Source: Sinorhizobium kostiense
Lineage (GTDB): Bacteria > Pseudomonadota > Alphaproteobacteria > Rhizobiales > Rhizobiaceae
NCBI RefSeq assembly: GCF_017874595.1
Contig: NZ_JAGILA010000002.1
Span: 1,178,001 to 1,242,000, forward strand
Reading direction: 5' to 3'
DNA: 64,000 nt
Below the pieces are notes generated by a model. The model saw only the letters and a program-made list of their open reading frames with translations, made no database searches and was not told the DNA's origin. Below, one piece after another: positions 1-8,961 of the stretch (positions are counted from its first letter, which is position 1; each line of letters opens with the position of its first letter). A program made the translations under genes and the position numbers.

Positions 1-1706
1 ACATCGCCATAACCCTTGTCGGCATTGCGCTTAGCCGCAGTGAGGAGCCCCGGCAGCAGCGACGGCCGCATGTCGGACATGTCGGCGGCAATCGGGTTGG
101 CGAGCTTCAGCGCCGGCTGACCGCCGCCGAAGAGCTTCGCCTGCTGCTCCGAAATGAAGGACCAGGTGACGGCCTCGAGCATGCCGCGGCTCGCAAGCGC
201 GCGCTTGGCCTGGCGGGTGCGGATCTGCAGCGTCGTCAGGATCTTGCCATTGACCGCGTTGTGGCTCTGAAGCGGCTCGGCGACGATATTGTCGACGCCA
301 TGGATGCGCATCACTTCCTCGACGAGGTCTGCCTTGCCATCGACGTCCGGCCGCCAGGAGGGCACCGTGACGCTGAGGCGCTCGCCCGATCCCTCGACGC
401 CGAAGCCAAGCTTTTTCAGGATCGCGATGCTCTCCTCGGGCGAAACTTCGAGACCCGTCAGCCGCTTCACTTCCGAGACCGGGAAATCGACGACCTTGGG
501 CCTGTGGCCCTCATAGCCGACGACGTCCAGCTTTGCGGCCGTACCGCCGCAGAGCTCGAGCACCAGTTCAGTCGCCCGCTCCAGGCCCGGCACCATGTAT
601 TCCGGATCGACGCCGCGCTCGAAGCGATAGCGCGCATCGCTGATGATGCCGAGCGTCCGGCCGGTCTTGGCGATGTTCATCGGGTCCCAGAGCGCCGCTT
701 CGATCAGCACGTCCGTCGTGTTCTCGTCACAGCCGGAATGCTCGCCACCCATGATGCCGCCGATCGATTCGAGGCCGTCCTCGTCGGCGATCACCACATT
801 GGCCGGCGAGAGCGTGTATTCGCGGGTGTCAAGCGCAAGCACCCTCTCCCCTTCCTTCGCTCGACGAACCGTCAGGTTGCCCGTGACCTTGGCCGCATCG
901 AAGACGTGCAGCGGTCGGCCCTGATCGAAAGTCAGGTAGTTGGTGATGTCGACCAGCGCGTTGATTGGCCTGAGGCCGATCGCCGTCAGCCGCTGACGCA
1001 TCCAGTCCGGGCTCGGCCCGTTCTTGACGCCGCGCACGAGGCGAAGCGCGAAGCCCGGGCAGAGGTGCCCGTCCTCACCGAGCTCGAGGCGGACCTTGAC
1101 CGGGGTTTCGCCCTCGACCGGGAAGGCCGGCGCCGGCCTGGTCTTCAGGGTGCCGAGCCCGGAAGCGGCGAGATCACGGGCGATGCCGTGAATACTGGTA
1201 CAATCCGGCCGGTTTGGCGTCAGGTTGATTTCGATGACCGGATCATCGAGGCCGGCATAGGCCGCATAACTCGTCCCGACCGGCGCATCCTCGGGCAGAT
1301 CGATGATGCCGGTGTGATCGTCCGAGATCTGCAATTCCTTTTCCGAGCACATCATGCCGCGGCTTTCGACACCGCGGATATTGCCGATCGCGAGCGTCGC
1401 GTCGATGCCGGGCACATAGTTGCCGGGGGCGGCAAAGGCGCCGACGAGGCCCTTGCGCGCGTTCGGCGCGCCGCAGACGACCTGCACGGGCTCGCCGGAG
1501 CCGGTGTCCACCCTCAGCACCTTCAGCTTGTCCGCGTTCGGGTGCTGCTCGGCCGAGATCACCTTGGCAATGACGAAGGGCTTGAAAGCTGCCTTGTCGT
1601 CCACCTCCTCGACCTCGAGCCCGATCATCGTCAGGCGAGCGCAGATTTCCTCGAGCGAGGCTTCGGTTTCCAGATGGTCCTTTAGCCAGGAGAGCGTGAA
1701 TTTCAT
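1..1706 (-). CDS. pheT: phenylalanyl-tRNA synthetase beta subunit (partial, cut by window edge)
   Basis: Beta chain of the alpha2-beta2 synthetase that charges tRNA-Phe in the cytoplasm. About 568 N-terminal codons are visible out of roughly 800 usual for the family, and the frame is open to base 1. The protein starts [13 protein letters not shown], as typical PheT does. The EMAP-like tRNA-binding domain follows at about residues 40-150 ([17 protein letters not shown]), then the B3/B4 editing region (NLTPNRPDC) and B5. The ATG at 1704-1706 is the family start. It lies 36 bases downstream of the pheS stop, so pheS-pheT form an operon. The missing C-terminal part should lie to the left of this window. 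Confidence 0.96.
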   Translation of the reverse strand, partial: MKFTLSWLKDHLETEASLEEICARLTMIGLEVEEVDDKAAFKPFVIAKVISAEQHPNADKLKVLRVDTGSGEPVQVVCGAPNARKGLVGAFAAPGNYVPGIDATLAIGNIRGVESRGMMCSEKELQISDDHTGIIDLPEDAPVGTSYAAYAGLDDPVIEINLTPNRPDCTSIHGIARDLAASGLGTLKTRPAPAFPVEGETPVKVRLELGEDGHLCPGFALRLVRGVKNGPSPDWMRQRLTAIGLRPINALVDITNYLTFDQGRPLHVFDAAKVTGNLTVRRAKEGERVLALDTREYTLSPANVVIADEDGLESIGGIMGGEHSGCDENTTDVLIEAALWDPMNIAKTGRTLGIISDARYRFERGVDPEYMVPGLERATELVLELCGGTAAKLDVVGYEGHRPKVVDFPVSEVKRLTGLEVSPEESIAILKKLGFGVEGSGERLSVTVPSWRPDVDGKADLVEEVMRIHGVDNIVAEPLQSHNAVNGKILTTLQIRTRQAKRALASRGMLEAVTWSFISEQQAKLFGGGQPALKLANPIAADMSDMRPSLLPGLLTAAKRNADKGYGD

Positions 1707-1742
1707 GATTTCACCTGTGTCCTCAAATACTTGCTCTGGCGG

Positions 1743-2825
1743 TCACGACGACAGGCCGCCGAAAAGCGTCGGCATGTCGAGCGGGCGGAAGCCGTAATGG
1801 GTCATCCAGCGGACATCGGCGTTGAAGAAGTCGCGCAGGTCCGGCATGCCGTATTTCAGCATGGCGATGCGGTCGAGGCCCATGCCCCAGGCAAAGCCCT
1901 GGTATTCGTCCGGGTCGAGGCCGCCGGCCTTCAGCACGTTCGGATGCACCATGCCGCAGCCGAGGATCTCCATCCAGTCCTTGCCTTCGCCGAACTTCAC
2001 GATCGGACCGGAGCGGTCGCACTGAATGTCGACCTCGAAGGAGGGCTCGGTGAAGGGGAAGAAGGACGGGCGGAAGCGCATCGTCACCTGGTCCACCTCG
2101 AAGAAGGCCTTGCAAAACTCCTCGAGCACCCAGCGCATATTCGCGACATTCGCCGTCCTGTCGATCACCAGGCCTTCGACCTGATGGAACATCGGCGAAT
2201 GAGTGGCATCGGAATCCTGCCGGTAGGTCTTGCCCGGGATGATGATGCGGATCGGCGGCTTTTGAGCCTCCATCGTGCGAATTTGCACTGGCGAGGTGTG
2301 CGTCCGCAGCACCTTGCGCTCGCCCTTCTCGTCCGGCTCAAAGAAGAAGGTGTCGTGCATCTCGCGGGCGGGATGGCCTTCGGGGAAGTTCAGGGCCGTG
2401 AAGTTGTAGTAATCCGTCTCGATGTCCGGCCCCTCGGCGATCGAGAAGCCCATGTCGCCGAAGATAGCGGTGATCTCGTCGACGATCTGGCTGATCGGGT
2501 GGATGCGGCCGCGCTCGGCCGGCGAGGAGCGCACGGGCAGGCTGATATCGACCTTCTCGCGCGCAAGCCGCTCGGCGATCGCCGCATCCTTCAAGGCCGA
2601 TTTGCGAGCGGAGATCGCTTCCGTCACCGCGTTCTTCAGCGCATTGATCCGGGCGCCGCGCGTCTGCCGCTCATCCGGGCTCATCGAGCCGAGCGTCTTC
2701 AGGAGTTCCGAGATCGAGCCCTTCTTGCCGAGCGCACTGACGCGCACCGCCTCGATGGCCCCTTCGTCGCCGGCGGCATCGATCTGCGCCAGCAATGTCC
2801 GTTCCAATGTTTCCAGTTCGCTCAT
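1743..2825 (-). CDS. pheS: phenylalanyl-tRNA synthetase alpha subunit
   Basis: Catalytic alpha chain of PheRS, 360 residues, the usual length. The N-terminal coiled coil ([14 protein letters not shown] onward, about residues 1-90) binds tRNA. The class II synthetase core follows, with [12 protein letters not shown], the motif 2 region [18 protein letters not shown] and the motif 3 region [13 protein letters not shown] near the C-terminus. The frame is open 40 codons further upstream, but that extension is not family-like and runs through the terminator hairpin at 2907-2937, so the ATG at 2823-2825 is chosen. It heads the pheS-pheT pair and lies downstream of rpmI-rplT on the same strand, separated by a terminator-like structure. 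Confidence 0.97.
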   Translation of the reverse strand: MSELETLERTLLAQIDAAGDEGAIEAVRVSALGKKGSISELLKTLGSMSPDERQTRGARINALKNAVTEAISARKSALKDAAIAERLAREKVDISLPVRSSPAERGRIHPISQIVDEITAIFGDMGFSIAEGPDIETDYYNFTALNFPEGHPAREMHDTFFFEPDEKGERKVLRTHTSPVQIRTMEAQKPPIRIIIPGKTYRQDSDATHSPMFHQVEGLVIDRTANVANMRWVLEEFCKAFFEVDQVTMRFRPSFFPFTEPSFEVDIQCDRSGPIVKFGEGKDWMEILGCGMVHPNVLKAGGLDPDEYQGFAWGMGLDRIAMLKYGMPDLRDFFNADVRWMTHYGFRPLDMPTLFGGLSS

Positions 2826-2906
2826 TCTGTCCTGCCTCGATGCGGGAATGGTTCGGGATATCCGTCTTGCATGGCTGCGATCGGCCGGCCGCAGCGCCGA
2901 ACAAGA

Positions 2907-2937
2907 AAACCCGCGCCAGCCCAGCCAGCGCGGGTTT
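2907..2937 (-). terminator. rho-independent terminator or attenuator between rplT and pheS
   Basis: A perfect 10-bp stem (arms 2907-2916 and 2928-2937, AAACCCGCGC against its complement) with an 11-base loop. On the minus strand it is followed by TTTTCTT. It lies about 40 bases after the rplT stop and about 80 bases before the pheS start. An alternative stem (2935-2942 with 2961-2968) would disturb its base, so it may be conditional. Confidence 0.7.
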
Positions 2938-2976
2938 CCCAACAATTTTTAGAAACGGTCTTGGGAAAACGCTGGC

Positions 2977-3381
2977 TTAACGGACAGCGCTTTCAAACTC
3001 GTTTGTCGTGCCGGCTTCCTTGAGATAGGCGAGCGCCTTCTTGGCAGCTTCGACCAGCGCGGTGAAGGCAGCCGTCTCATGGATCGCCATGTCGGAGAGA
3101 ACCTTGCGGTCGATCTCGATGCCGGCCTTGTTGAGACCGTCGATGAAGCGGCCATAGGTCAGGCCGTGCTCACGAACAGCAGCATTGATGCGCTGGATCC
3201 AGAGGGCGCGGAAATTGCGCTTGTTCACCTTGCGGTCGCGGTAGGCATACTGCTTGGAACGGTCGACCGCTGCCTTGGCGGCGCGGATCGTGTTCTTGCG
3301 GCGGCCGTAGAAACCCTTGGCGGCCTTCAGTGTCTTCTTGTGCTTGGCGTGGGCGGTTACGCCGCGTTTTACACGTGCCAT
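2977..3381 (-). CDS. rplT: 50S ribosomal protein L20
   Basis: Primary 23S rRNA-binding protein needed early in large-subunit assembly; 134 residues, a little longer than the E. coli protein (118). It starts [16 protein letters not shown] and carries the basic alpha-helical N-terminal extension ([15 protein letters not shown]), then the globular domain with [18 protein letters not shown] and LSDMAIHE. It follows rpmI by 36 bases on the same strand, the standard rpmI-rplT pair. L20 represses this operon in other bacteria by binding the rpmI leader; whether it does so here cannot be read from the sequence. Confidence 0.98.
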   Translation of the reverse strand: MARVKRGVTAHAKHKKTLKAAKGFYGRRKNTIRAAKAAVDRSKQYAYRDRKVNKRNFRALWIQRINAAVREHGLTYGRFIDGLNKAGIEIDRKVLSDMAIHETAAFTALVEAAKKALAYLKEAGTTNEFESAVR

Positions 3382-3417
3382 GTCATGATCTCCTTAAAAT
3401 CCAAATCGCCAGACGTC

Positions 3418-3621
3418 TTAAAGACCGTTGGGCAGGTAGTTCTTGACGACCTTCTTGCCATCAGCCTCTGCGAGAACCATGGTTCCGCGCGCGTCGCGAA
3501 TGAACTTGTTGGACCGCTTGATCATGCCGTGGCGCTTGCCAGCAGCAGCAGCTCGAACCTTGCCGGTCGCGGTGACTTTGAACCGCTTCTTGGCAGACGA
3601 TTTCGTCTTCATCTTGGGCAT
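3418..3621 (-). CDS. rpmI: 50S ribosomal protein L35
   Basis: Small basic protein of the large ribosomal subunit, 67 residues, the family length. It starts [17 protein letters not shown] and ends KNYLPNGL, with the conserved [18 protein letters not shown] segment between. The frame continues upstream for 24 more codons, but the ATG at 3619-3621 gives the canonical N-terminus. It is the first gene of the rpmI-rplT transcript, with a promoter candidate at 3725-3753 and a leader of roughly 100 bases. Confidence 0.98.
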   Translation of the reverse strand: MPKMKTKSSAKKRFKVTATGKVRAAAAGKRHGMIKRSNKFIRDARGTMVLAEADGKKVVKNYLPNGL

Positions 3622-3724
3622 TTTGCTACTCCATTGTTCTTGATATCTGAAACCGGCTGACGAGGCTTGGTTTCCAGCGTTAAGAACGGCCACGGCATGC
3701 CCTGCCGGACCGTTCGGACGGGGG

Positions 3725-3753
3725 CTTATAACCGGCCGCCCTCAAAAACGCAA
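3725..3753 (-). promoter_or_regulatory. predicted sigma70 promoter of rpmI-rplT
   Basis: On the minus strand TTGCGT (3748-3753) and TATAAG (3725-3730) are separated by exactly 17 bases. The expected start near 3718 gives a leader of about 97 bases before rpmI. Since infC ends with its own terminator at 3851-3869, rpmI-rplT are probably transcribed separately from infC. Confidence 0.6.
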
Positions 3754-3850
3754 CCCGGCAACGAAGAAGAGCCGTAGGGCGCGTCCGCTTAGATCCATGT
3801 GGCGGATCAATGGCACGAAGTTCCGCAAATCCGGCCGGCGCGCCCATGGA

Positions 3851-3869
3851 AAAGCCGCCCGGAGGCGGC
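3851..3869 (-). terminator. rho-independent terminator of infC
   Basis: Read on the minus strand: GCCGCC, a 4-base loop, GGCGGC, then TTTTCC. The arms are 3864-3869 and 3854-3859. It sits about 45 bases downstream of the infC stop codon and upstream of the rpmI promoter candidate. Confidence 0.7.
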
Positions 3870-3915
3870 CTTCCATCACATCGCTCAAACATATCTTGGG
3901 CGCTAGTCGCGCAAA

Positions 3916-4452
3916 TCACTTCGGCGCCAGCACCATCATCATCTGACGGCCTTCGAGCTTCGGCTCGGCTTCGACCTTGGCGATCGCCTGAGTATCGTCC
4001 TTGACTTGCATCAGAAGCTTCATGCCGAGTTCCTGGTGGGCCATTTCACGCCCGCGGAACTTCAGCGTCACCTTGACCTTGTCGCCTTCCTCGAAGAAGC
4101 GGTTCATCGCCTTCATCTTCACCTCGTAATCATGGGTGTCGATGTTCGGACGCATCTTGATTTCCTTGATCTCGACGATCTTCTGCTTCTTGCGCGCCTC
4201 GGCCGCCTTCTTTTGGTTGGCGTATTTCAGCTTGCCAAGATCGAGGATCTTGCAGACCGGCGGATCTGAATTCGGTGCGATTTCCACCAGATCGAGACCG
4301 GCTTCGTCCGCCATGCGGAGCGCCTGGTCGATCGGAACGATGCCCGTGTTCTGGCCTTCGGCATCGATGAGCTGAACCCGGGGGACCCGGATTTCCTTGT
4401 TTGCGCGCGGCCCCTCTTTAACCGGGGCGTCCGCTTTGAACGGTCTGCGAAT
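3916..4452 (-). CDS. infC: translation initiation factor IF-3 (ATT start codon)
   Basis: IF-3 binds the 30S subunit, prevents premature 50S joining and proofreads the start codon. The 178 residues contain the N-domain ([53 protein letters not shown]), the lysine-rich linker ([24 protein letters not shown]) and the C-domain ([36 protein letters not shown] shared between two segments). No ATG lies at the right N-terminus; the first ATG would remove about 46 conserved residues. The codon matching the family start is ATT at 4450-4452, with GAGGAGA eight bases upstream. An ATT start is the known autoregulatory feature of infC in E. coli, because IF-3 discriminates against it. Confidence 0.95.
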   Translation of the reverse strand: MRRPFKADAPVKEGPRANKEIRVPRVQLIDAEGQNTGIVPIDQALRMADEAGLDLVEIAPNSDPPVCKILDLGKLKYANQKKAAEARKKQKIVEIKEIKMRPNIDTHDYEVKMKAMNRFFEEGDKVKVTLKFRGREMAHQELGMKLLMQVKDDTQAIAKVEAEPKLEGRQMMMVLAPK

Positions 4453-4669
4453 GGTCGTACTCTCCTCGAGCTGTTACGTACTAAGGTTCAATCAAACGAT
4501 CAGCGCGATTTCAAACGACGCGCTTGAAACAGTCACTGACGGCAATGTGTGAATTGCGGCTCCAGAGTCAATAGCATGGGCCGTAAGGAAAATCACCACC
4601 TGTCGAAGCATTGGCGAATCTGTTTTAGAGGAAAATGCACTCGAAGGGATAGCTGCAGGGGGACATGCG

Positions 4670-5476
4670 ATGTCAGCGACGCCGACCGATACCGAAATCA
4701 CCCGGATCGAAGTGGGCAAGGGCGATGCTGGGCGCAGTATCGCCATGCGTGTCTTCCGCGCCGAGCCCGCCTCCACGCTGCCCGCCCTCGTCTGGCTCGG
4801 TGGCTATCGCTCCGACATGACCGGCACCAAGGCGATCGAGGTCGAGCGCCATGCGCAGGTGATCGGAACCGACTGCATCCGCTTCGATTACTCCGGCCAT
4901 GGTTCCTCCGGTGGCGATTTCAGGGACGGCACGATCTCGCGCTGGCTCGAGGAGAGCCTTGCGGTCGTCGACCAAGCGACTCGAGGGCGCATGATTCTGA
5001 TCGGCTCCTCCATGGGAGCCTGGGTCGCGCTCCGCCTCATCGAGGAACTGAGAGGCCGCGGCGAAGGCGAGCGCGTCGCCGGGCTCGTGCTGATCGCCCC
5101 GGCCCCGGACTTCACGGCGGAACTGATCGAACCCAATCTGACCGAAGGCGAAAAGGCGTCCCTGTCCGAACGCGGCTATTTCGAGGAACCATCGGAATAC
5201 AGTGCCGAACCCAACATCTTCACCCGCGCCTTGATTGAAGACGGCCGCCACAACCGGGTGATGAAAGGACCGATCGAAACGGGCTGCCCGGTGCATATTC
5301 TCCAGGGCATGCGCGATCCCGACGTGCCCTATGCCCATGCGTTGAAGCTGATGGAGCACATGCCCTCGGACGATGTCGTCATGACGCTGATCCGCGATGG
5401 CGACCACCGGTTGTCGCGCGAGGAAGACGTTGCCAGATTGAGACAGGCCATCAACGACCTCATAGCCAAGACCTGA
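4670..5476 (+). CDS. alpha/beta hydrolase
   Basis: Serine hydrolase of the alpha/beta fold, 268 residues, with no signal peptide and so probably cytoplasmic. The nucleophile elbow is GSSMG with Ser114. His246 sits in GDHRLS, and Asp218 in RDPDVP is the likely acid. The N-terminal part (LPALVWLGGYRSDMTGTKA, RFDYSGHGSSGG) resembles the ABHD10/carboxylesterase-like branch, some members of which are thioesterases. The substrate is unknown. The ATG at 4670 has AGGGGGA upstream. The gene is divergent from infC, with 217 bases between the start codons, and has no obvious operon partner. Confidence 0.85.
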   Translation: MSATPTDTEITRIEVGKGDAGRSIAMRVFRAEPASTLPALVWLGGYRSDMTGTKAIEVERHAQVIGTDCIRFDYSGHGSSGGDFRDGTISRWLEESLAVVDQATRGRMILIGSSMGAWVALRLIEELRGRGEGERVAGLVLIAPAPDFTAELIEPNLTEGEKASLSERGYFEEPSEYSAEPNIFTRALIEDGRHNRVMKGPIETGCPVHILQGMRDPDVPYAHALKLMEHMPSDDVVMTLIRDGDHRLSREEDVARLRQAINDLIAKT

Positions 5477-5631
5477 TCGTCGTCACCGACCACTGACCTC
5501 CCTTCCGCTTTTTCCACAGGCGCGCGCCGGAAGCCCTGCGCCGCAAGGCTTTCCATTGTCCGTTCGTATAGGTTTTTAACCATAAAGGCCAATGCCTCAA
5601 TCTGTCGATTGACTCAGGCAACCTGCGCATA

Positions 5632-5647
5632 TTAACGTTTTGTTAAC
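5632..5647 (+). promoter_or_regulatory. CtrA-type binding site (TTAA-N7-TTAAC)
   Basis: TTAA at 5632-5635, a 7-base spacer, then TTAAC at 5643-5647. This matches exactly the full-site consensus of the alphaproteobacterial cell-cycle regulator CtrA. It lies about 105 bases upstream of the start codon of the cysteine protease gene at 5752 and downstream of the hydrolase gene, so the protease gene is the only plausible target. Confidence 0.6.
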
Positions 5648-5751
5648 GATTAGAGCAGCGTCGGGGAAGACCTTCAAAAGCTGTCATCAACGTTTGATTG
5701 CGCGGGCAGGGCCGGCGGGACGAGCCCTCTTCGCGTTGCAGGGGATTTTGT

Positions 5752-6372
5752 ATGACATTTTGGACCGGGGTTAAGGCAAGCGTAGCGGGATTCTGCGCAA
5801 TTTTCATCTCAGCACATGTGGCAATTCCGGCTCAGACGGGCGCCGCTCCGTGGATGCAGACCGGTTCGGCGACGTCGCAGCCGATCGGCCATTACCAGTT
5901 CTGCCAGAATTACAAGGGCGAGTGCAGTGTCCGATCGAGGCCGACCGTGGCGCCGCGGGTCACGGGACGCGGTTGGGCGGTCATCCGGCAGGTGAACGCC
6001 GCCGTCAACCGCGAGGTCACGCCGATTACCGATCAGCAGCTCTTTGGTCGGGAAGAGATCTGGTCCTATCCGAATGGACGGGGCGACTGCGAGGATTTCG
6101 CGCTCGAGAAGCGCCGGCGCCTGATGCAGAAGGGCTTTTCTGCTGGCGACCTCCTGATGACCGTCGTACGCAAGCCTGATGGTGAGGGCCATGCCGTGTT
6201 GACCGTGCGCACCGCCCAGGGTGACTTCATCCTCGACAATCTCGACACCGGCGTGAAGCTCTGGACGCAGACCCCATATCGCTTCCTCAAGCGCCAGGCC
6301 ACGAACCATAGCGGCCATTGGGTGACGATCGATAACAGCGCGGAAGTGCTCGTCGGCTCCGTCGGGCAGTAG
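5752..6372 (+). CDS. transglutaminase-like cysteine protease (BTLCP/DUF920 family), exported
   Basis: Bacterial transglutaminase-like cysteine peptidase, 206 residues. The N-terminal signal peptide (about residues 1-27, VAGFCAIFISAHVAIPAQ) predicts a periplasmic location. The catalytic triad is visible as Cys113 in GRGDCEDFA, His147 in GEGHAVL and Asp162 in ILDN. The family is common in Rhizobiales and often works with secretion or envelope systems, but no partner is adjacent here. The ATG at 5752 follows AGGGG by nine bases; a TTG 18 codons upstream is less likely because it would bury the signal peptide. A CtrA-type box lies upstream and a strong terminator follows at 6396-6420. Confidence 0.88.
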   Translation: MTFWTGVKASVAGFCAIFISAHVAIPAQTGAAPWMQTGSATSQPIGHYQFCQNYKGECSVRSRPTVAPRVTGRGWAVIRQVNAAVNREVTPITDQQLFGREEIWSYPNGRGDCEDFALEKRRRLMQKGFSAGDLLMTVVRKPDGEGHAVLTVRTAQGDFILDNLDTGVKLWTQTPYRFLKRQATNHSGHWVTIDNSAEVLVGSVGQ

Positions 6373-6395
6373 ACGAGCAGACAAAGCGGAATTCG

Positions 6396-6420
6396 AAAGG
6401 GCCGGTTTCGGCCCTTTTTC
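6396..6420 (+). terminator. rho-independent terminator of the cysteine protease gene
   Basis: A 9-bp stem (arms 6396-6404 and 6409-6417) with loop GTTT, and T-rich sequence through 6419. It starts 24 bases after the stop codon. Confidence 0.85.
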
Positions 6421-6480
6421 GCGACAAGCGCTCATTGCCGCTCCGTACGTCGGAACGCACAAAAGGCTGCAAGTCTTTGG

Positions 6481-6541
6481 CTACAGCGCCGCTTCTTTCG
6501 GAGGCGCAAAGCTCGCTGCAGCACTTTGAATTACTGCATGT
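6481..6541 (-). repeat. truncated RIME1-like intergenic element, inverted
   Basis: The segment reads CTACAGCGCCGC ... GCGCAAAG.TCGCTG.AGCACTTTGAATT.CTGCATG, the reverse complement of one half of the elements at 7865-7967 and 54778-54880. Only the second palindrome and the linker are recognisable; the first palindrome is missing. It lies between the protease terminator and the cfa stop codon. Confidence 0.65.
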
Positions 6542-6594
6542 GCCGTCACAACGTAGCCATGAGGTGCTCGGCAAGGCCACGCGGTCCGGCTGTC

Positions 6595-7836
6595 TCAGAT
6601 CGACAGATCCAGCGTCTTTTCCTTCTCGATATAGGCGCGCTGTTGATCGGTAATGTAGTCGCGCACGATCGGTGCCGCATCGCGCGAACGCGACAGCTGC
6701 ATGTGGAATACGAGCTGGCTGCCGGTGCGGAACATCATTTCCGCGCTGACTAGGTAGAATTCCCACATGCGGGCAAAGCGCTCGTCATACATCGCTACCA
6801 CCTTGTCGCGGTTCTTCTCGAACCGTTCGCACCAGTGGGCGAGCGTCGTCGCATAATGCAGTCGCAGGAATTCGAGATCGGTGACCCAGAGGCTGTTCTG
6901 CTCGACCACCTCGAGGACCTCCGAGAGCGCAGGCGAATAGGCGCCGGGGAAAATATATTTGCGCAACCAGGGGCTCGCCATGCCTGGCGGACTCATATGG
7001 CCGATCGAATGGAGGACGGCTACTCCGTCGTCGGGCATCAGCGCGTTCAGCTTCTTGAAAAACTCGTCGTAATGATGGACGCCGACATGCTCGAACATGC
7101 CGACGGAAACGATGCGATCGAAGGGCCCCTCGACATCGCGGTAGTCCTTCAGCTCGAACCGGACCCGGTCGGCAAGCCCCGCCGCACGCGCCCGCTCGGA
7201 GGCGAGTGCGTGCTGCTCCTTGGAGAGGGTGACGCCGACCACCTCGACATTTTCGAGCGCCGCCAGATAGAGAGCGAGATCGCCCCAGCCACAGCCGATG
7301 TCGAGCACTTTCATGCCTGGCTTGAGACACAGCTTGGCGGCGAGCAGCCTCAGCTTGTTGCGCTGCGCCGCTTCCAGCGTTTCCTGCGGTTCACGAAAAT
7401 AGGCGCAGGAATAAAGCATGTTCTCATCGAGGAAGAGCCGGTAGAAGTCATTGCCGAGATCGTAGTGATGGGCGACGTTCTGCTGGGCCTTGCCTTTCGG
7501 GTTCGCCTGCTGGCGCCTGCGGAAGCGCATCTTGATCGCACGCAGAAGCTTCTGGATCGGATAGGAGCCGAGAGACAGGCGGTTGATCGAAAAGAGGGTC
7601 AGGAAGTCCCTGAGCGTCGAGCCCTCCTCGAAGCGCATGGTGCCTTCCATGTAGGCCTCGCCGGCCGCAAGTTCGGCATTGAAGACCAGGCTGCGATAGA
7701 GCCGCTTGTCAGTCAGCCGCATCGTGACGCTCGGTCCCGGATCACCGGAAAAGACATGCCTCTTGCCACCCGCATCAATCACCGTCAGGCGGCCTTTGCG
7801 GATGAACGCTTTCATCATATGCGACAGTGGAAACAT
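6595..7836 (-). CDS. cfa: cyclopropane-fatty-acyl-phospholipid synthase family protein
   Basis: SAM-dependent methyltransferase that converts cis double bonds of membrane phospholipid acyl chains to cyclopropane rings; 413 residues, typical length. The N-terminal lipid-binding domain (about 1-110, with AGEAYMEGTMRFEEGSTLRDF) is followed by the catalytic domain. Visible motifs are HHYDLGNDFYRLFLD, the SAM site VLDIGCGWGDLAL, VGMFEHVG and HSIG. The start at 7836 has GAGG about 6 bases upstream; an ATG seven codons later lacks a clear ribosome site. It is transcribed alone, with a RIME1 element just upstream. Rhizobia often carry two cfa paralogues, so the exact number of this one is not assigned. 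Confidence 0.92.
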   Translation of the reverse strand: MFPLSHMMKAFIRKGRLTVIDAGGKRHVFSGDPGPSVTMRLTDKRLYRSLVFNAELAAGEAYMEGTMRFEEGSTLRDFLTLFSINRLSLGSYPIQKLLRAIKMRFRRRQQANPKGKAQQNVAHHYDLGNDFYRLFLDENMLYSCAYFREPQETLEAAQRNKLRLLAAKLCLKPGMKVLDIGCGWGDLALYLAALENVEVVGVTLSKEQHALASERARAAGLADRVRFELKDYRDVEGPFDRIVSVGMFEHVGVHHYDEFFKKLNALMPDDGVAVLHSIGHMSPPGMASPWLRKYIFPGAYSPALSEVLEVVEQNSLWVTDLEFLRLHYATTLAHWCERFEKNRDKVVAMYDERFARMWEFYLVSAEMMFRTGSQLVFHMQLSRSRDAAPIVRDYITDQQRAYIEKEKTLDLSI

Positions 7837-7864
7837 GCGGTGCCTCGTTTCTCGTTCCGCCTAC

Positions 7865-7967
7865 TGCATGTCTCCTTAAATCGACCTCGGTTTAAGGACA
7901 AAGACATGCAGCAATTCAAAGTGCTACAGCGACCTTTGCGCATCTGGTAAGACGCGCGGCGCTGTAG
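7865..7967 (+). repeat. RIME1-type intergenic mosaic element
   Basis: Two imperfect palindromes joined by a short linker. The first, 7865-7910, begins TGCATGTCTCCTTAAATCGA and ends AGACATGCA. The second, 7924-7967, begins CTACAGCGACC and ends GCTGTAG. The same arrangement recurs at 54778-54880 with only a few differences. It lies upstream of cfa. Function is unknown; elements of this kind are described in Sinorhizobium intergenic regions. Confidence 0.85.
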
Positions 7968-8089
7968 AACGGCGGCATCCTAGCGCCAGGGCCAGGATAA
8001 ATCGCGCTCAAGTTCATGGCGGAGGCAGATGGGGACGCTTGGGGAGGCGTAGCCTCCTTTTCGAACTCGCCGGTTCATCCGCCTGCCGC

Positions 8090-8118
8090 TACCTTCTCCC
8101 CGCCGGGGGGAGAAGGTA
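8090..8118. repeat. short palindrome of the CCTTCTCCCC/GGGGAGAAGG family
   Basis: ACCTTCTCCCC, a 4-base loop, then the complementary arm. The same core occurs twice inside the element at 14313-14467. The 7968-8233 stretch between cfa and efp otherwise holds only a small GAGGC-GTA-GCCTC hairpin followed by TTTT (8044-8061), and no gene. Confidence 0.6.
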
Positions 8119-8233
8119 TGGCGGCATCGGCTTTCCTTGCTTAAACAGCCATTGCGGGATTCTCGTCCCCCTCGCCGCATGCGGAAAGACGTTGGTGTTA
8201 AGTGAGAAGCAACCCGAGTGACCGGTGCGGCCC

Positions 8234-8803
8234 TCAGTCCTTTGCGCGCTCTACGTAGGAACCGTCTTCCGTCGCGATCACGACGCGGGTGCCCGCCTGG
8301 ATGTGAGGCGGCACCGAAGTGCGGACGCCATTCGACAGAACGGCCGGCTTATAGGAGGAGGATGCCGTCTGACCCTTGACCACCGGTTCGGTCTCGGTGA
8401 TCTCGAGGATGACATGGCGCGGCAGGTCGATCGCGATCGCCACGCCTTCGTGGATCGACAGCATCACGGCCATGCCTTCCTGCAGATAGGCCTTCTGGTC
8501 GCCGATATCGTCGGCCGACATGACGAGCTGGTCGTAGGTTTCCGGGTTCATGAAGTGGAAGCCTTCGGCATCCTCGTATAGGAAGGTGTGCTCGCGGTCC
8601 TCGACGAAGGCGCGCTCGACCTGCTCGGTCGTCCGGTAGCGTTCCGAGACTTTCACACCATCGGAAATGCGACGCATGTCGACCTGCGTGACAGGCGTGC
8701 CTTTACCCGGGTGGAAGTTCTGCGCCGTGAGCACGACATAAAGCTTGCCGTCGACATCGAGGACGTTGCCCTTGCGGACAGAAGAAGCGATGACCTTGAC
8801 CAT
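8234..8803 (-). CDS. efp: translation elongation factor P
   Basis: EF-P enters the ribosomal E site and relieves stalling at consecutive prolines. The 189 residues form three beta-barrel domains: KOW-like at about 1-65, then two OB-type domains ([50 protein letters not shown] in two separate stretches). The modification site is Lys34 in the loop HPGKGTP, the residue that EpmA beta-lysylates. That agrees with epmA and epmB lying immediately upstream in divergent orientation. The family start [13 protein letters not shown] is at 8803. Confidence 0.97.
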   Translation of the reverse strand: MVKVIASSVRKGNVLDVDGKLYVVLTAQNFHPGKGTPVTQVDMRRISDGVKVSERYRTTEQVERAFVEDREHTFLYEDAEGFHFMNPETYDQLVMSADDIGDQKAYLQEGMAVMLSIHEGVAIAIDLPRHVILEITETEPVVKGQTASSSYKPAVLSNGVRTSVPPHIQAGTRVVIATEDGSYVERAKD

Positions 8804-8961
8804 TAGTCTTCCTTGTAACAGAGGTACGCGGCACGAGCGGGCCTGAATACCGGCCCATGAGGACGCGAGAATGGAGTTCGCGCCGCCACTACCCTAATTT
8901 CGCGCGGAATGCCAGCCTAAGCCGGCATCTCGCCCGCAAGAATGCTTGGATCGAACCGATC

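Noticed and set aside
2826..2976. Leader peptide or T-box controlling pheST
   Set aside because: No short frame with clustered Phe codons and no T-box specifier or antiterminator signature was found; only the hairpins described are visible.
5329..5592. 87-residue frame on the minus strand at the end of the hydrolase gene
   Set aside because: It overlaps the end of a well-supported gene, has no domain, and no ribosome site precedes its start.
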